64,000 nucleotides of DNA from Biomphalaria glabrata (taxonomy: Eukaryota > Mollusca > Gastropoda > Planorbidae): assembly GCF_947242115.1 (NCBI RefSeq), contig NC_074726.1:5945951-6009950 (forward strand). The letters run 5' to 3'. Shown piece by piece: positions 11,794 through 22,471 of this stretch. How positions within the stretch are numbered: the stretch's first letter is position 1; each line of letters starts with the position of its first letter. The notes beneath the pieces are model-generated. The model searched no databases, was not told the origin of the DNA, and saw nothing but the letters and a program-made list of their open reading frames with translations. Both the position numbers and the translations under genes were made by a program.

Positions 11794-13119
11794 TTATGCG
11801 GGTGGTGACTTAAATTCTTTAAGAGTTTCCTTCATAATATGCTCCAGAAATATGTTTTAAAAAAGCTGGAGACAGAATGTATAATTGCCGCACTCCTAAT
11901 GTTAAATATACAAAATAATTTAAAAACAATAAATATATAGGCCTACATGTATATAGGTTTTAAGTAAAATTTTCAAAGAATTGGAAGCATTAAAATTCTT
12001 TCAGTCAGCAAATGTCCCCCTTACTCTTGGGGCTACTTTTAAAAGGGTGCAATGAATCGGCGCCTTCGACATAGGTCACGGAGGTCACGAATGAACCCCT
12101 TCGCGCATTGGTTGCAACGCCATTGTTAAAGTTTTATTTTCTTTTGGCTTGGCAGTTCTTCCAGTATTGTACTGAGTATGAAAAGCAAAAATAGTGATTT
12201 GTAGTTTTTATATTTCAGAATCGGTTTCATTGATATATCTTAAAACTGTAAAATGTATTCTAAATTTGGCACAATATCTAGATCTAGGTCATCTCGATCT
12301 ATTAAAAAGATGTTCTACCAATTAATATTTTTACATTATAAATAAATATATTAAATGGATCAAAATTTCCTTTAGGCTTATCTTTTCACAATAAACGATC
12401 GCTCGATACATAGAGCGTATTATGTTACTATGTATAACAGATCGTACATTTTATTTTCTTGTAAAAGTAGGCTTATACTAAATGAGGCAATGTCCAATGT
12501 CACGTAGAACCGCATCTCTATTTCTCAATGTTTTATTTTTTCAAGCAAGTTTTTTTTTTAGGGGGCGGAGTGGGGGGTAATTAAAACAATCATATTTTTT
12601 TTCTTTCTAATAATCGCTACTTGTAACCCTCAGAAAATCTGTGACGGACCGTTCACTATTTGGGAAGCTTTACTGTAATTACACGGAAGAGCCAGTACAC
12701 AGCCGAGGGTCGCATTGGGCGCGGAGCACTGCTAACTAGGTCAGTGGGTCAGAAAAATAAGGGATGACGCGTTTGCGGGTTTAGGTCACTGTGACATATT
12801 TGTTTGTACTTTTTTTTTTTTCCCTTTTGATCTCGATTGTTCGTCGTTACTGGACACGTTCTCCTCAAGTTGACCCCTTGACCCTTGTGGTCAGTTCAAG
12901 CTGACGATGGCTTATGTGGCAACAGCCACTCCGTGATAGCTATCGTTTTATTAATCATAGATCATACATTGGTGTCAGAACTGTTTGTTATGTTGTTGAG
13001 ATTAGAGAACATCTGTAGCTTAAAACACAATGGTGTCGTGTCGAGGACGACATATTTCTCTGCAAGCCTCTACTGGGGGTCATCTAGGTCATCCAGATTA
13101 TCGCTTATTTACAGACTTG
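11794..13119. other. Intergenic, no feature recognised
   Basis: AT-rich sequence with no convincing ORF. The only structures noted are an AGGTCA-CGG-AGGTCA direct repeat at 12073-12087 and a TAGGCCTA octamer at 11938. Confidence 0.6.
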
Positions 13120-13275
13120 TCAAGTCTCAGGCGTTCCTTCGGAAATGTAGATTAGTATGGCCTAGCTGGCCCTTGCCCAAACACGAAAGATGGCAGGGGG
13201 GGGGGGGGGCGAGCAGGGTTCGAATCCTGGACCAGTCAGGAGCGTATGCCCTCACAACTAGGCAGCCATTCCTAT
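13120..13275 (-). mobile_element. SINE family 3 copy (minus), interrupted by poly-G
   Basis: The reverse strand carries a tRNA-like head (CCTAGTTGTGAGGGCATACG, then a B-box-like GGATTCGAACCC). A run of about 13 G (plus) sits just inside. The body is eroded. Confidence 0.45.
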
Positions 13276-13854
13276 CGTCATTAACAATTTGGAGACGCAA
13301 TAACAGTTCTGTATCTGATGGAGCGTCTGAATCTTACAAGACAGTCAAGCTTTAGAGATACCACACACTTTGATTTTTCATCAAAATATGAAATCTAAGT
13401 TGTAACTGTAGCTCTAGTCTAGACTATCGAAGTTTCCGAAGACTACCGAAATATCCGATATACTTTTCAATAACATCCATTTAGTAGCCCTAAACGTCGT
13501 AAATTTAGTTTCAAAAGCTGCGATTCAGTTCACAAGTTAAAGTTACGAAATAATAATTACTAAATTTGCTGATCTATTGAGCTTGGAATGGTTGGGGATG
13601 AGGTGGCTACCTATCAATGGAGCTAGAGCTAATAGTATAGGATGAACGTCTAAATGCAGCGCGTAAATCTTCTCACATATACCTCTCACCCCCCTACCCC
13701 CCGTTCACAAAAATATTGGCCCAGAGACCACTTAAACATACTTTAGAATGAAAGATACGATTTTATAAAATCAATTTTTAAAACAAGAAAAAAAAACATT
13801 TCTTATATAAGGGAGATAACCGCACATTTGCTGCCACATCTATAAACACTATAA

Positions 13855-14060
13855 GATTTGCCTCCCTCGTTTATATAAAACCACAATTACCACTAATTAA
13901 TTAACTAATTGTTTAATTTTCTATTAATTCATGAATTGTCTTCGACAATGAATAATTATGCAAAGTTTCATCTTGATCAGAGAATTGGAAGTGGGAGAAC
14001 AAAAAGCGTAAATGTGAATGTAAATGTGAAGTTCTTTCCGTTCGATAAACTTTTTTAAAA
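13855..14060 (-). repeat. Interspersed repeat family P, copy 3 (minus)
   Basis: Shows AATTAATTAACTAATTGTTT, TGAATAATTATGCAAAGTTT and ATCTTGATCAGAGAATTGG, the reverse of the family landmarks. Confidence 0.55.
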
Positions 14061-14118
14061 AAGTATTTTTTATATTTTGCTTGTTCTTAGAACGAATTAG
14101 GGCTGATGTAACAATCTC

Positions 14119-14137
14119 TCTCACACACACACACGTC

Positions 14138-14168
<31 letters not shown>

Positions 14169-14169
14169 G
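14119..14169. repeat. (TC)n/(AC)n microsatellite
   Basis: Alternating short CA and CT dinucleotide runs. Confidence 0.85.
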
Positions 14170-14424
14170 CTTAGAAATGCCAAATTGTTTTTTAATACAT
14201 GTAACTCACGTAGGCCTGTTTATATATTGTGACATTTTCTTTTCTTAATAGAATGAGGTCTTGAAAACGACCATTGACAAATCAATAACATAATTCCACC
14301 TCAGCAGGGGAAGATTAAAAAAGCAAACAATAATGCAAAATTTTATGTAAAATTGATTTGTGTACATTTGCAAACAAAGGCGATAGTGTAGGACAAAAGT
14401 GTGTAGTGTATTTTTAGAAAGCCT

Positions 14425-14840
14425 ATATCAACTCACTCTTTCTGTATGTCGGTCTGTCTGTCTGTCTGGTAAAAAGTGTGTACACGTTATTTCTCCCAAA
14501 CCGATTCTCGGATCAAGTTGAAACTTCACAATAAAAACAAAAGTAACCAATTAGTGAATTTATTACTGGTAATTAACTATTTTATCAACAAGGGAAACTA
14601 ATCCTTCGGTATTCACATATATGGCTAAAATTGTTGCGTTTAGTCCCCTCAAATAATTGTTAACGCTATATCTCCCTCATGTATTATCACGATACTTTAA
14701 ATAATCGTTTATTGTATCTAACAATCAATCAGCCCCAATTAGTTAATTAATATTGGTAACTATTAAATTTGTTTGATATCAAATAAGGGAAATAGCTTGT
14801 ACATTATTAATAGATATTGTTTTAAGGGCGGAGCTTTAGG
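14425..14840 (+). repeat. Interspersed repeat family P, copy 4 (plus), the longest
   Basis: The fullest copy: TATCAACTCACTCTTTCTGT, a (TCTG)n run, GTGTGTACACGTTATTTCTC, GATCAAGTTGAAACTTCACA, CCAATTAGTGAATTTATTAC and a tail ending GGGCGGAGCTTTAGG. Apart from simple runs it has no ORF or clear terminal repeats. Confidence 0.6.
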
Positions 14841-14954
14841 TAAGCTTTGGTTGTTGTTGTTTTTTTTAAAAGTATTTTGTATATTTTGACTGATATATTA
14901 ATGCAGATTGATACGAACCAATCTTTATTCTCATGCACTGATCGAAATTTGTCA

Positions 14955-15075
14955 AAGGGGACAGGGCAGTTTAGACCAATAGCTCGTTGCCACGTCACAG
15001 GTCTAAACTGCCCACAGGCTGTGACGTTGCAGGTCAGTGTTGAGGTCTTCTATGGCGAACGGTCTCGAAAGAAAT
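14955..15075 (+). repeat. Short inverted-repeat family, copy 2, with a perfect 14-bp hairpin
   Basis: GGGCAGTTTAGACC (14964-14977) and its exact reverse complement (15000-15013) flank a 22-base loop containing GCTCGTTGCCACGTC. The copy at 11155-11262 shares loop, left arm and flanking CCTCAACACT block. Confidence 0.6.
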
Positions 15076-15744
15076 CCGTATATGTTTTATTTGTGAAAAT
15101 AGTATTAAAGTAACTTATTTTTTTTATGATAACACTGTGAATCGGTTTTAAAACGCAGTAACGAAAGTCGCATATATATTTTTTTTTCAGTACACATGAA
15201 AGTTTATATTTCTAAAGCACTACTTTTTAGATAAACAACTTCCAACAATGCCCAAACTCTAACAAATCCCCCGTAAGAGCACCCAAAAAACGAAATGCCC
15301 GAACCCTAGAGGGATCCTTTGAACACTTATGGCCGTTGTTCAAGCAAGGTAGCATTTTAGAATTTAGAAAGTAACGGTTTGAATATGTATTTAGTATATG
15401 GCTGATCTATACTGGCAGACCGTTGTCAATGAATAGTAAACAAAATTTACTGATTAAACCAGGGTCAGATTAAGATTGATAAGGCCCTTAGCTATTAGAG
15501 ATATTGGGCAATTGTAAGGTAATTTGTCCTTGCTCTTTCTTCAAAATTATTGTAATAATCTAACTTTAAAGGGGGGGGGGCTGACAAGATGGGGTTCTCT
15601 AAGCTATCGCTTATATTGCCAGCACTGGATAAGGAATGGTTGCCCTTGCTTGGTCGTGTGGTATGCTCTCTGTTCTGTTTTCTCTATGTTCCTCTGCATC
15701 CTGAGGGAGGTTTTGACTTGGGTGTAATAATCTTTAATTTTGAA
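15076..15744. other. Intergenic, no feature recognised
   Basis: Short open frames here show no recognisable protein. A poly-G run is present at about 15571-15580. Confidence 0.5.
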
Positions 15745-16020
15745 GGAACAACAACACATGTACCGGAAGCTCAAAATTGGAACCAGTGAAATCTGCCCAT
15801 GTGGAGTATCACCAGAAAATGCCGACCACGTCCTCCAAAACTGCTCTCTTTACCAAGAGGCCCGTACGAGACACTTGCCCCAAAGCACCCCAATATTAAG
15901 AAAACTATATGGAGAGCTCCCTGATTTGGAAACCACTGCGCAGTTCATCTCATGTATTGGTCTAGTCATCTGAACACTCCAACATAACAATGAGAACGAA
16001 GAAGAAGAAGAAGAAGAAGG
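15745..16020 (+). mobile_element. LINE 3' end (Nimb/I-like) with (GAA)n tail
   Basis: Encodes the last ~75 residues of a non-LTR retrotransposon ORF2, with a cysteine/histidine motif (ICPCGVSPENADHVLQNC) and the terminal block KLYGELPDLETTAQFISCI, a stop at 15971-15973, and a (GAA)n tail at 15998-16019. The same terminus recurs at 59275-59560. 5'-truncated, as usual for LINE insertions. The clade name is from general knowledge of mollusc LINEs and was not checked. Confidence 0.8.
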
Positions 16021-17422
16021 AACAACGAGACATGAAATGAAAATTGTTTAAATATTTAGAGCGGGATGGGGTCAGTCATGATACAGACGTATAGATCTGT
16101 ACTGTTATACCGCGTATAAGGGTTAGAATAAGAGCATTAAGAGGTTTAAGATAATCATATTTGTGTTTTTCTGTTTGCGCAGGCCCTACGGCAATGTAAT
16201 TTAAACAATCTTTTTTGGGGGAAATTCCAAGACAAACCAATTAAACATTGTTACGTCATAACTAAGTGCGAGTAAGAAAAATAAGGTGGCCATGACTCAC
16301 TTTGATATAGACTATTATAGACTATAGATCTAGATAATAGGCCTAATTGCCTTACTTTTATCATGTCAGCATATTTAGTCTTAGTAAAAAATAATAAATC
16401 AAATCAAAGCACAGTATCTTATACATATTACAGATGTTCCTTCAAAATAGAAGCCGACTGTTTTTGTCCAAAAAGTTAATTTAAAACCATTCTTTAAAAC
16501 ACTTCTTGTTATAAATGTGGTCAAAAATATGTAGGCCTATTCTGTCGATCCAATTAAAATCTGTTTGCTCCCCCATCTAAATTTAATTAATTCCTCTCCT
16601 CGAATGAAAAAAAAATGCCAATCGACTATCAATAGAGACGAAAATCAGATATTTACAGTAAAAAAAATATTCCTGCCTGTTTGTCACTGATCACACTAAC
16701 CGACAAACCTAGTTTGGGACTGCGCGTGCGTAGTGGCTTGTTTTCGTCCATGCAAAGCAACCAGACATTATTTTTTGCCACAGTGACCTAGTTTGCTGAA
16801 ATTGTCGATTTTGTGGATATTTAATTCAATTCTAGTAATATTTTTTTATTGGCCTGTTAGATTGGGATTGGAATTTAACTGAGTATAACTATAAGTCGCT
16901 GTTTCATTCCAAGATAAACAGAATTTACATAGATCTACTCGCGACTGGGGAAGCAATGCCATTGTTTAGTTATTATGACATCACCTCTACTGGAAGATGG
17001 GTGGGGCTCTTTTTTTTATTCTTCATTCTTTCAGAGCCTAAGTACAGGATTGGTTAGAATATATAAAGGAAGAAACAAAAAGCGTGAGTAAAAAGGGGGT
17101 AGGGGTTAAAAGTTGAACTGGTGATGTAATATCATTAGTCAGATATAGCAACCGCGTCCCCACCCCCTTTCTAGTTGTTATTTTTTTTTATCTCCCATTC
17201 CGTCGATGGGGCTCTGTCAGGGGCTTTTCATTTTCAGTTCTACTTGCGTTAAAGCAGGTGTGATATTGGTATTGGTAGGCCTAATTTAAATAAGACAACA
17301 GGAAGTTAAGTCCAAGTAATTACAAAAGAAATAGCAAACGATAGATGTCTTTGTTTTAACCAAGTTTGTCCCCCGACTAAAGGCTGCTTCATAAATTAGT
17401 ACTTCGAAGCTCTCCTTTCAGA
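16021..17422. other. Intergenic, no feature recognised
   Basis: AT-rich sequence without coding segments. Three TAGGCCTA octamers lie here (16338, 16532, 17275). Confidence 0.55.
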
Positions 17423-17612
17423 CCTTGCGATCTAAAGGGCAGATGGTGTAAAGGTCATCTGTTTCTGTGGCCAACGGCTAACGAGGGGGTCAACCAACAT
17501 TACTTTCCCCAACTAATGTCAGAGTTGGGTGGGCTCAAGGGTGCTCTAAAAATCCCGAAATTCTAAATCCCAGTCTTCATCGAGATTCGAACCCAGGACC
17601 ACTCAGCCTCAC
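17423..17612 (-). mobile_element. tRNA-derived SINE, family 1 (minus, internally shortened)
   Basis: Reads on the minus strand from GAGGCTGAGTGGTCCTGG and GGGTTCGAATCTCG to the 3' end block CAGATGACCTTTACACCATC. Part of the central body, including the ATGGGTACC segment, is missing. Confidence 0.75.
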
Positions 17613-17668
17613 CCCCGCCCGTATCATTTTACATTGGTTTTGATAGCCATATATTGGTTGTTGACTTC

Positions 17669-17815
17669 ACATGTATCGGATGTTCCTTCAGAGTGGAAGA
17701 TTTGTACATCCAGACTTCCCGCAAGACGGTGGAAGATAAATAGCGGCAGGCAGGGTTCGAACCAGGGTGGCTCAATACAACAACTAAGAGCGCATGCTAA
17801 ACGACCATTATTATA
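17669..17815 (-). mobile_element. SINE family 3 copy (minus)
   Basis: The minus strand carries a tRNA-like head with CGCTCTTAGTTGTTG and CTGGTTCGAACCCTGCC, then the body CTTCCACTCTGAAGGAACAT. Confidence 0.55.
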
Positions 17816-18532
17816 GTACAAATTAATTTGAAATCTGTTTTAAACATCCAAAGGGCTAACCGGGAGAGGGGGTTGAGAGCCATCACGGGCTCCGAAGCGT
17901 ATTTTAAGAGGCGCCAGGTGTCAAAATAATACAAAAAAATATCAGCTAAAACTCATTGCAACCTTTTTGTAACCTTTTTGAGAGATGTGATTGGAACAGA
18001 AGCGCAAGTCTGATTCGGCATTACCAAGTATACAGACGGAGTGGGTCAAAATAATGAATTTAAATGTCTTTGAAAACTTCGAGAGTGCAACATTACGAAA
18101 AGTACTTCTGTAAGATATCCCCTTCTTTCTTACCCACTCCCTATCCCCAAATGGTCTGGACGAATCTAGGAAATTTATGCACTGTAAATTTAGGCATCGG
18201 ATATTAAGGCACCCGGAAATTTAGGCACACAGCCCACAGGCCAGACAAGTGATAGGAACTTAGCGTATTGAGAAAGCTAAAAGCATGAATTTGCGCAAAA
18301 CAAAAACAATTGGTAAATTTATTTGTAATCGTAGTTACGGAGTTTAAAGACACATTCAAAAACATACATTACTGGATGCTATTACCATCTGTTAACCAAA
18401 ATAAAATCTCGGTGTACATATATTAAATCTTGTAAAATGGAAAAAAAAATCTAAAAATAATGCTTGGAATGTTCACTATTCAATGATGTTAGGTATATTG
18501 TTTGAAATGTATTAGAAGCAAATTATAATACA
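17816..18532. other. Intergenic, no feature recognised
   Basis: AT-rich; no coding segment or known repeat is identified. Confidence 0.5.
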
Positions 18533-18690
18533 CGAGCCGACCCGCGGCGTAGCATACGCCGCTATTTAGTGAGAATATTACTTGTTCTCCCTCCCCCGCC
18601 CTCTTTTTTTTTTCTGAGCCGCGCTCTCTGTCGCCACGAAAGTTACTCTAGTCCGACTTGCAGAAATAAAAGAGTTATCTTTCCATGACT
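18533..18690 (-). mobile_element. Helitron-like element, short copy (minus)
   Basis: On the minus strand the 3' end shows the Helitron layout: a short hairpin (GGCGTATGCTACGCC, plus 18546-18560, 6-bp stem), then 12 bases, then CTCG followed by T. The body shares CTTTTATTTCTGCAAGTCGG, the region around CTCTGTCGNC and GGAGAACAAGTAA with the copy at 20196-20790, but lacks that copy's ~430-bp OTU-coding insert. The exact 5' end is not determined. Confidence 0.6.
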
Positions 18691-19568
18691 TTTTCATCGA
18701 GGAGTGAGAGTCGGCGTGCGTGCGTGTTGTCCCGCATGATTGGGCGACGTAGAGAATTACATATACATATGTACCTATGTTGCTATTAATTTGTCTATTT
18801 TTTTTTATCTAGAATAAAATTATTCAAAATTTTAACTTGATAATTGCATAACAGTATAGAAACGAAATAGTACTGAACGGTACACTTTAACCCATTATAA
18901 ATAAATACATAATTTAACTTTCAATCCATATTATTTAGATTTAGTATAAAGGTCAATTAATAATAATTAAATTGAAAACTGTACTATTTGAACCTAATAA
19001 TGAAATGTTATGTTGTGTTAATGAAAGGGCCCTGGATAATGATTAGGGTTACCATAGGTCCTACAAAAGTAGACCATCTACTCCTTTTTTGGGGGTCCTG
19101 TCTTCCGTACGGCAGGCATTGGCTTATGGTGTCTGGCTTTTTCACCACAATTGGATATAATCCTATCGTCTTTATTAATTCCACAAACTCATAGACAGAA
19201 CTGTCACTGCAAATAAGATGGCTTTTTTTTTTTTAAACCTCCATCTTGAACAGGTGTTCATTTTTTTTTCAAGGATGTTCAGAAGAAACCAGCTACTCAA
19301 AATACATCAGGATCTACTAGTGTTTGTTTTTCTTTCCGGGGATATTTCTAATTGATATTGTTAGTCTAGATCTATTGCAAATTTAATTAAATGACTGGTC
19401 CAAAGTAATTGGTATAATTGCACTTAATATAAGTTTCAATTTTTAAAAAGTATTGTGTTATATTTTGGTTTTGTTTGCTATGCTACTGTACTCTATTAAG
19501 ACTTGTTTTCCTTCTTTGCCTCTTTTATTCTTCGATGGTATAATTCAATAAATCATACTGTGTCCTTC
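18691..19568. other. Intergenic with one interspersed repeat fragment
   Basis: At 19044-19145 a block (AGGGTTACCATAGGTCC ... GGCAGGCATTGGCTTATGG, TGTCTGGCTTT) matches the repeat at 51317-51540. No gene is seen elsewhere. Confidence 0.5.
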
Positions 19569-19701
19569 CAGGGGCGTAGTTAGGAATTTTCCATCGGCCC
19601 CTGCATTTTGCGTAATAATTATTTGCACCCCCCACCCTCAAGTGGGGTCTGGGGGAATTTTTTAATTCTCCCCCTTCTCCCCCACCCTAGCTACGCCACT
19701 G
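19569..19701. mobile_element. hAT-type MITE, 133 bp, with perfect 8-bp target duplications
   Basis: Ends are CAGGGGCGTAGTTAGG and, inverted, CAGTGGCGTAGCTAGG (14 of 16 identical). The element is flanked on both sides by TGTCCTTC (19561-19568 and 19702-19709). Eight-base duplications and a CAG(T/G)G start are hAT hallmarks. It is non-coding; the identical duplications indicate a fairly recent insertion. Isolated ends of the same family are at 10323 and 10880. Confidence 0.9.
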
Positions 19702-20195
19702 TGTCCTTCAATTGTCAAGAAACAACTCGTAGAAGTGTTCATCACGCTGCTGTTTGACTAACGAAGAAACTATTTGATGAACGTATGAAGCGATTGAATC
19801 TCCCTGTCGTCTGAAAATAGAGACACCAGAAGCGCAGCTGTCTGCCAATATATCTTTCGTCGTTTCACTTTCTATTCGGCAGGGATGTAGGCCTATTGGG
19901 AGAAATTAACAATACACTATTATGTACATTCAAAATTAAAGGGTTTAACTATCGGGTCACCCATCCTAAAGACGCCACTGGATCTACCAATGGATGCACA
20001 TCATTTTATCATAGCATTGCCATGGCCGATTTTCATTCCGCCCCTGCACACGTTGGGGCTATTGTGAAGTCGAAGCAGGACTGAGTGGGGGCTTTGTGAC
20101 TGTCGAACTCTGGATGGCGAAACACTGACAATCGATACAAAACACAGTGAGGCCAAATGCTCCCTTCATATATAACTATACATTTTATAGAGCTA
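19702..20195. other. Intergenic, no feature recognised
   Basis: No coding segment, RNA gene or known repeat is identified. Confidence 0.5.
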
Positions 20196-20790
20196 CTAGT
20201 CGACCCACGGAGTAGCATACGCCGCTATTTACCTGAAGTATTTATGTAGGCAGTGTATTGTCGAACAGAGTGTATGACTGTGCTTCCATGAGTAAGTACA
20301 ACGTACAGGGCGTCGCCATAGTTCTACCAATGTTCGCACAAACAAAGCTTACAGCCATCTTGCGAAGTTCGAGAGCAACAGTTTCGTCGATGACATTTTT
20401 CCAGAAATATGCGACTGATAGAAATAAACAGTTTCCTGATGCAGGAGTTTCGACTACATTGAAAGACCTGTTGACTCTACGAAATATATGCAAAGCGGTG
20501 GTCATTGTTAGTAAACGAAGGGCAATACGAAGGGGCAAAATCAAAACAAAGCTACAGAAAAAACATGCAACTATTTTAATGACACCAGATATTGATGTGT
20601 GTGTAAAAAAATACACATATAAATGTAGTCAAATATATAGAATGTATAAAGTGAAAGATTACTTGTTCTCCCCCCCCCCCCTTTTTTTTTTTTTTTTTTT
20701 GGTTTTTGAGCTAGCTCTCTGTCGTCTCGAAAGTTACGTGGGGTAACTCTAGTCCGACTTGCAGAGATAAAAGAGTTATCTTTCCATGAA
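20196..20790 (-). mobile_element. Helitron-like element carrying an OTU-domain relic (minus)
   Basis: The minus-strand 3' end reads hairpin (plus 20209-20223, one mismatch in a 6-bp stem), about 12 bases, then CTAG followed by T, which is the CTRR|T end of Helitrons. The 5' side shares its outer ~140 bp with the 18533 copy. Between them lies an OTU-like coding stretch. OTU domains are known from Helentron-type proteins, which supports the assignment. The exact 5' terminus (expected to start TC) was not fixed. Confidence 0.6.
20242..20616 (-). pseudogene. OTU cysteine-protease-like relic inside the Helitron-like element
   Basis: The last two thirds of this 124-codon frame resemble the start of an OTU (ovarian tumour) deubiquitinase fold: FNVVETPASGNCLFLSVAYF contains the active-site Cys in a GNC(L)F motif, followed by a helix (LELRKMAVSF). 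In canonical OTU proteins the residue before GNC is Asp; here it is Ser. The frame stops after about 75 residues of the domain, well before the region where the catalytic His would lie, so it cannot be an active protease. The first ~45 residues look like non-homologous read-in. It is probably passenger sequence of a Helentron-type protein. Confidence 0.55.
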
Positions 20791-20842
20791 ATTATCGTAG
20801 TTTACAGCATGGTCAGGCCATGAAGAGAATTATAACATACAT

Positions 20843-21061
<219 letters not shown>

Positions 21062-21242
21062 GGAACGTATAGAAACACGTGGCATGAAATGGTTATGTCT
21101 GCGTTGGATGTGGCAAAATATGTAGGTCGCGGGCCCGGCCTTAAGCATGGACAAACTAGGCAGCCGCCTAGGGCCTCCGATTGTTAGGGACCTCGCACAG
21201 GACATAGGCTACAACAATGTCTTTAGAGAAGAAATAACGAAA

Positions 21243-21395
21243 TTTGTGCTCAGTGGTCGTGCGGTTTGCGCGCTAGAATATCGTTCGGACTTATCGATGG
21301 TCTCGGGTTCAAACTCTGCCCGCTCCCATCCCCCGTCGTCCTGTGGGAGCTTTGGACAAGGAAGTAAATTATCTTCAACTCTGAAGAAACATAGT
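21243..21395 (+). mobile_element. SINE family 3, best copy
   Basis: tRNA-like head with A-box-like TCAGTGGTCGTGCGG and B-box-like GGGTTCAAACTC, then CCCCGTCGTCCTGTGGGAGC, TTTGGACAAGGAAGTAAATT and CTTCAACTCTGAAGAAACAT. Other copies in the window are truncated or eroded. Confidence 0.7.
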
Positions 21396-21477
21396 AACAT
21401 ACGAAACAAGTTAAACTTTACAAACAAACACCAGGTTTTAAATAAATTGCGTTATTTTATTTTTTCGCTGTTTATAT

Positions 21478-22388
21478 TGTTACGTATTTCTGAATCTTCT
21501 GGCTAAATGTACTAGTAGGGACACAAATAAAAACACTGTAAAGAACTTGACGACTCAACTTTCAGCTTCATATAACTTTAATGACTATTAACTCGAACAA
21601 TTTGTTACTGTAACATGTAGCGTAGAAGACTGTACAATATCTGTCAGTTTACAGTTAGCTATACTTCGTTGCAATTCATCTCTTCACTTCGTTGCAATTC
21701 ATCTCTTCTCAACTTGCATCGAGTCGTATTCCACAGAACAGACCAACGACACACTTCCCAGTGTCGCTCCAGGTCTCCCAAAGCTGAACCAAGTCGTACT
21801 CAAGTCTACCGAATCAGAGCCGTACACGTCTTACATCGACTGTAACGGTTCAAGTCCACTGTAGTTCGCTGTATAGACTTTAACGACAGTTGTCCACTCC
21901 AGTTAACTCTACCCTAGTTAACTTGCATCGTACACATTTCTCTTCCACTGTCTCGCACAGTAGACAACAGTAATGAAGACTGTACCGACGATTCTACCTA
22001 CGACTCCATACGACTGACTTTCACGTTAACTCTCTGGCTTATATTGAGTCCCTAATCGCTCCTCCAAAGTTGCACAAACACTGCTAGTATCTTCTGGAAC
22101 AACACGTGAGGAAACGTCAAATCCTGTCTTTATTTATAGGCCTACATGTAGATTCCAGAGAACACCCGCTGGAGTGTCATCAAGCCGGAATCACACGTAG
22201 TGACCTCTATCTGTCATGTTCATTAGTAACTGCCCCCTTCTTAGATCTGTTTGTCCACTGGAACAATACGTGAGGATACGTCACATCCTGTCTTTATTTA
22301 TACATGTAGATTCCAAAGAACACTCGCTGCTGTGTCATCTCGCCGGGGTCATACGTTGACCTCTACCTATCACTGTTCATTTGTAACA
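21478..22388. mobile_element. Solo LTR of an LTR retrotransposon (fossil)
   Basis: A 911-bp unit starts TGTTACG and ends TGTAACA (inverted TGTTAC/GTAACA ends) and is flanked by ATAT on both sides (21474-21477 and 22389-22392), as expected for an LTR with a 4-bp target duplication. No internal coding region is present, so it looks like the product of recombination between two LTRs. The 3' third carries two diverged tandem copies of a ~130-bp block. The family is not determined (Gypsy-like by duplication length only). It sits inside the older repeat described above. Confidence 0.65.
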
Positions 22389-22471
22389 ATATAATAGTTC
22401 TTATTTTTCTAATTCATTTGGGGCCATCAAATTCACTTCGCCTGGGGCCTCCAATTATCTAAGACCGGCCT

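Larger units (their letters stand above)
21131..22471. repeat. GGCCGGCC-type repeat, second copy, split by a SINE and a solo LTR
   Basis: Starts CCCGGCCTTAAGCATGGAC (21135) with GGCAGCCGCCTAGGGCCTCC and resumes after the solo LTR with TTCATTTGGGGCCATC, CTGGGGCCTCCAATTATC and TAAGACCGGCC. The outer parts align to the simpler copy at 7789-8025, which lacks both insertions, so the order of events is readable: old repeat, then SINE, then LTR element. Confidence 0.65.

Noticed and set aside
12885-13355. 156-codon plus-strand frame
   Set aside because: It overlaps a minus-strand SINE and a poly-G run, shows no domain, and its composition is not protein-like; a chance frame.
20258-20746. 162-codon plus-strand frame
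   Set aside because: It is antisense to the OTU-like relic, ends in a homopolymer tract and has no recognisable domain.
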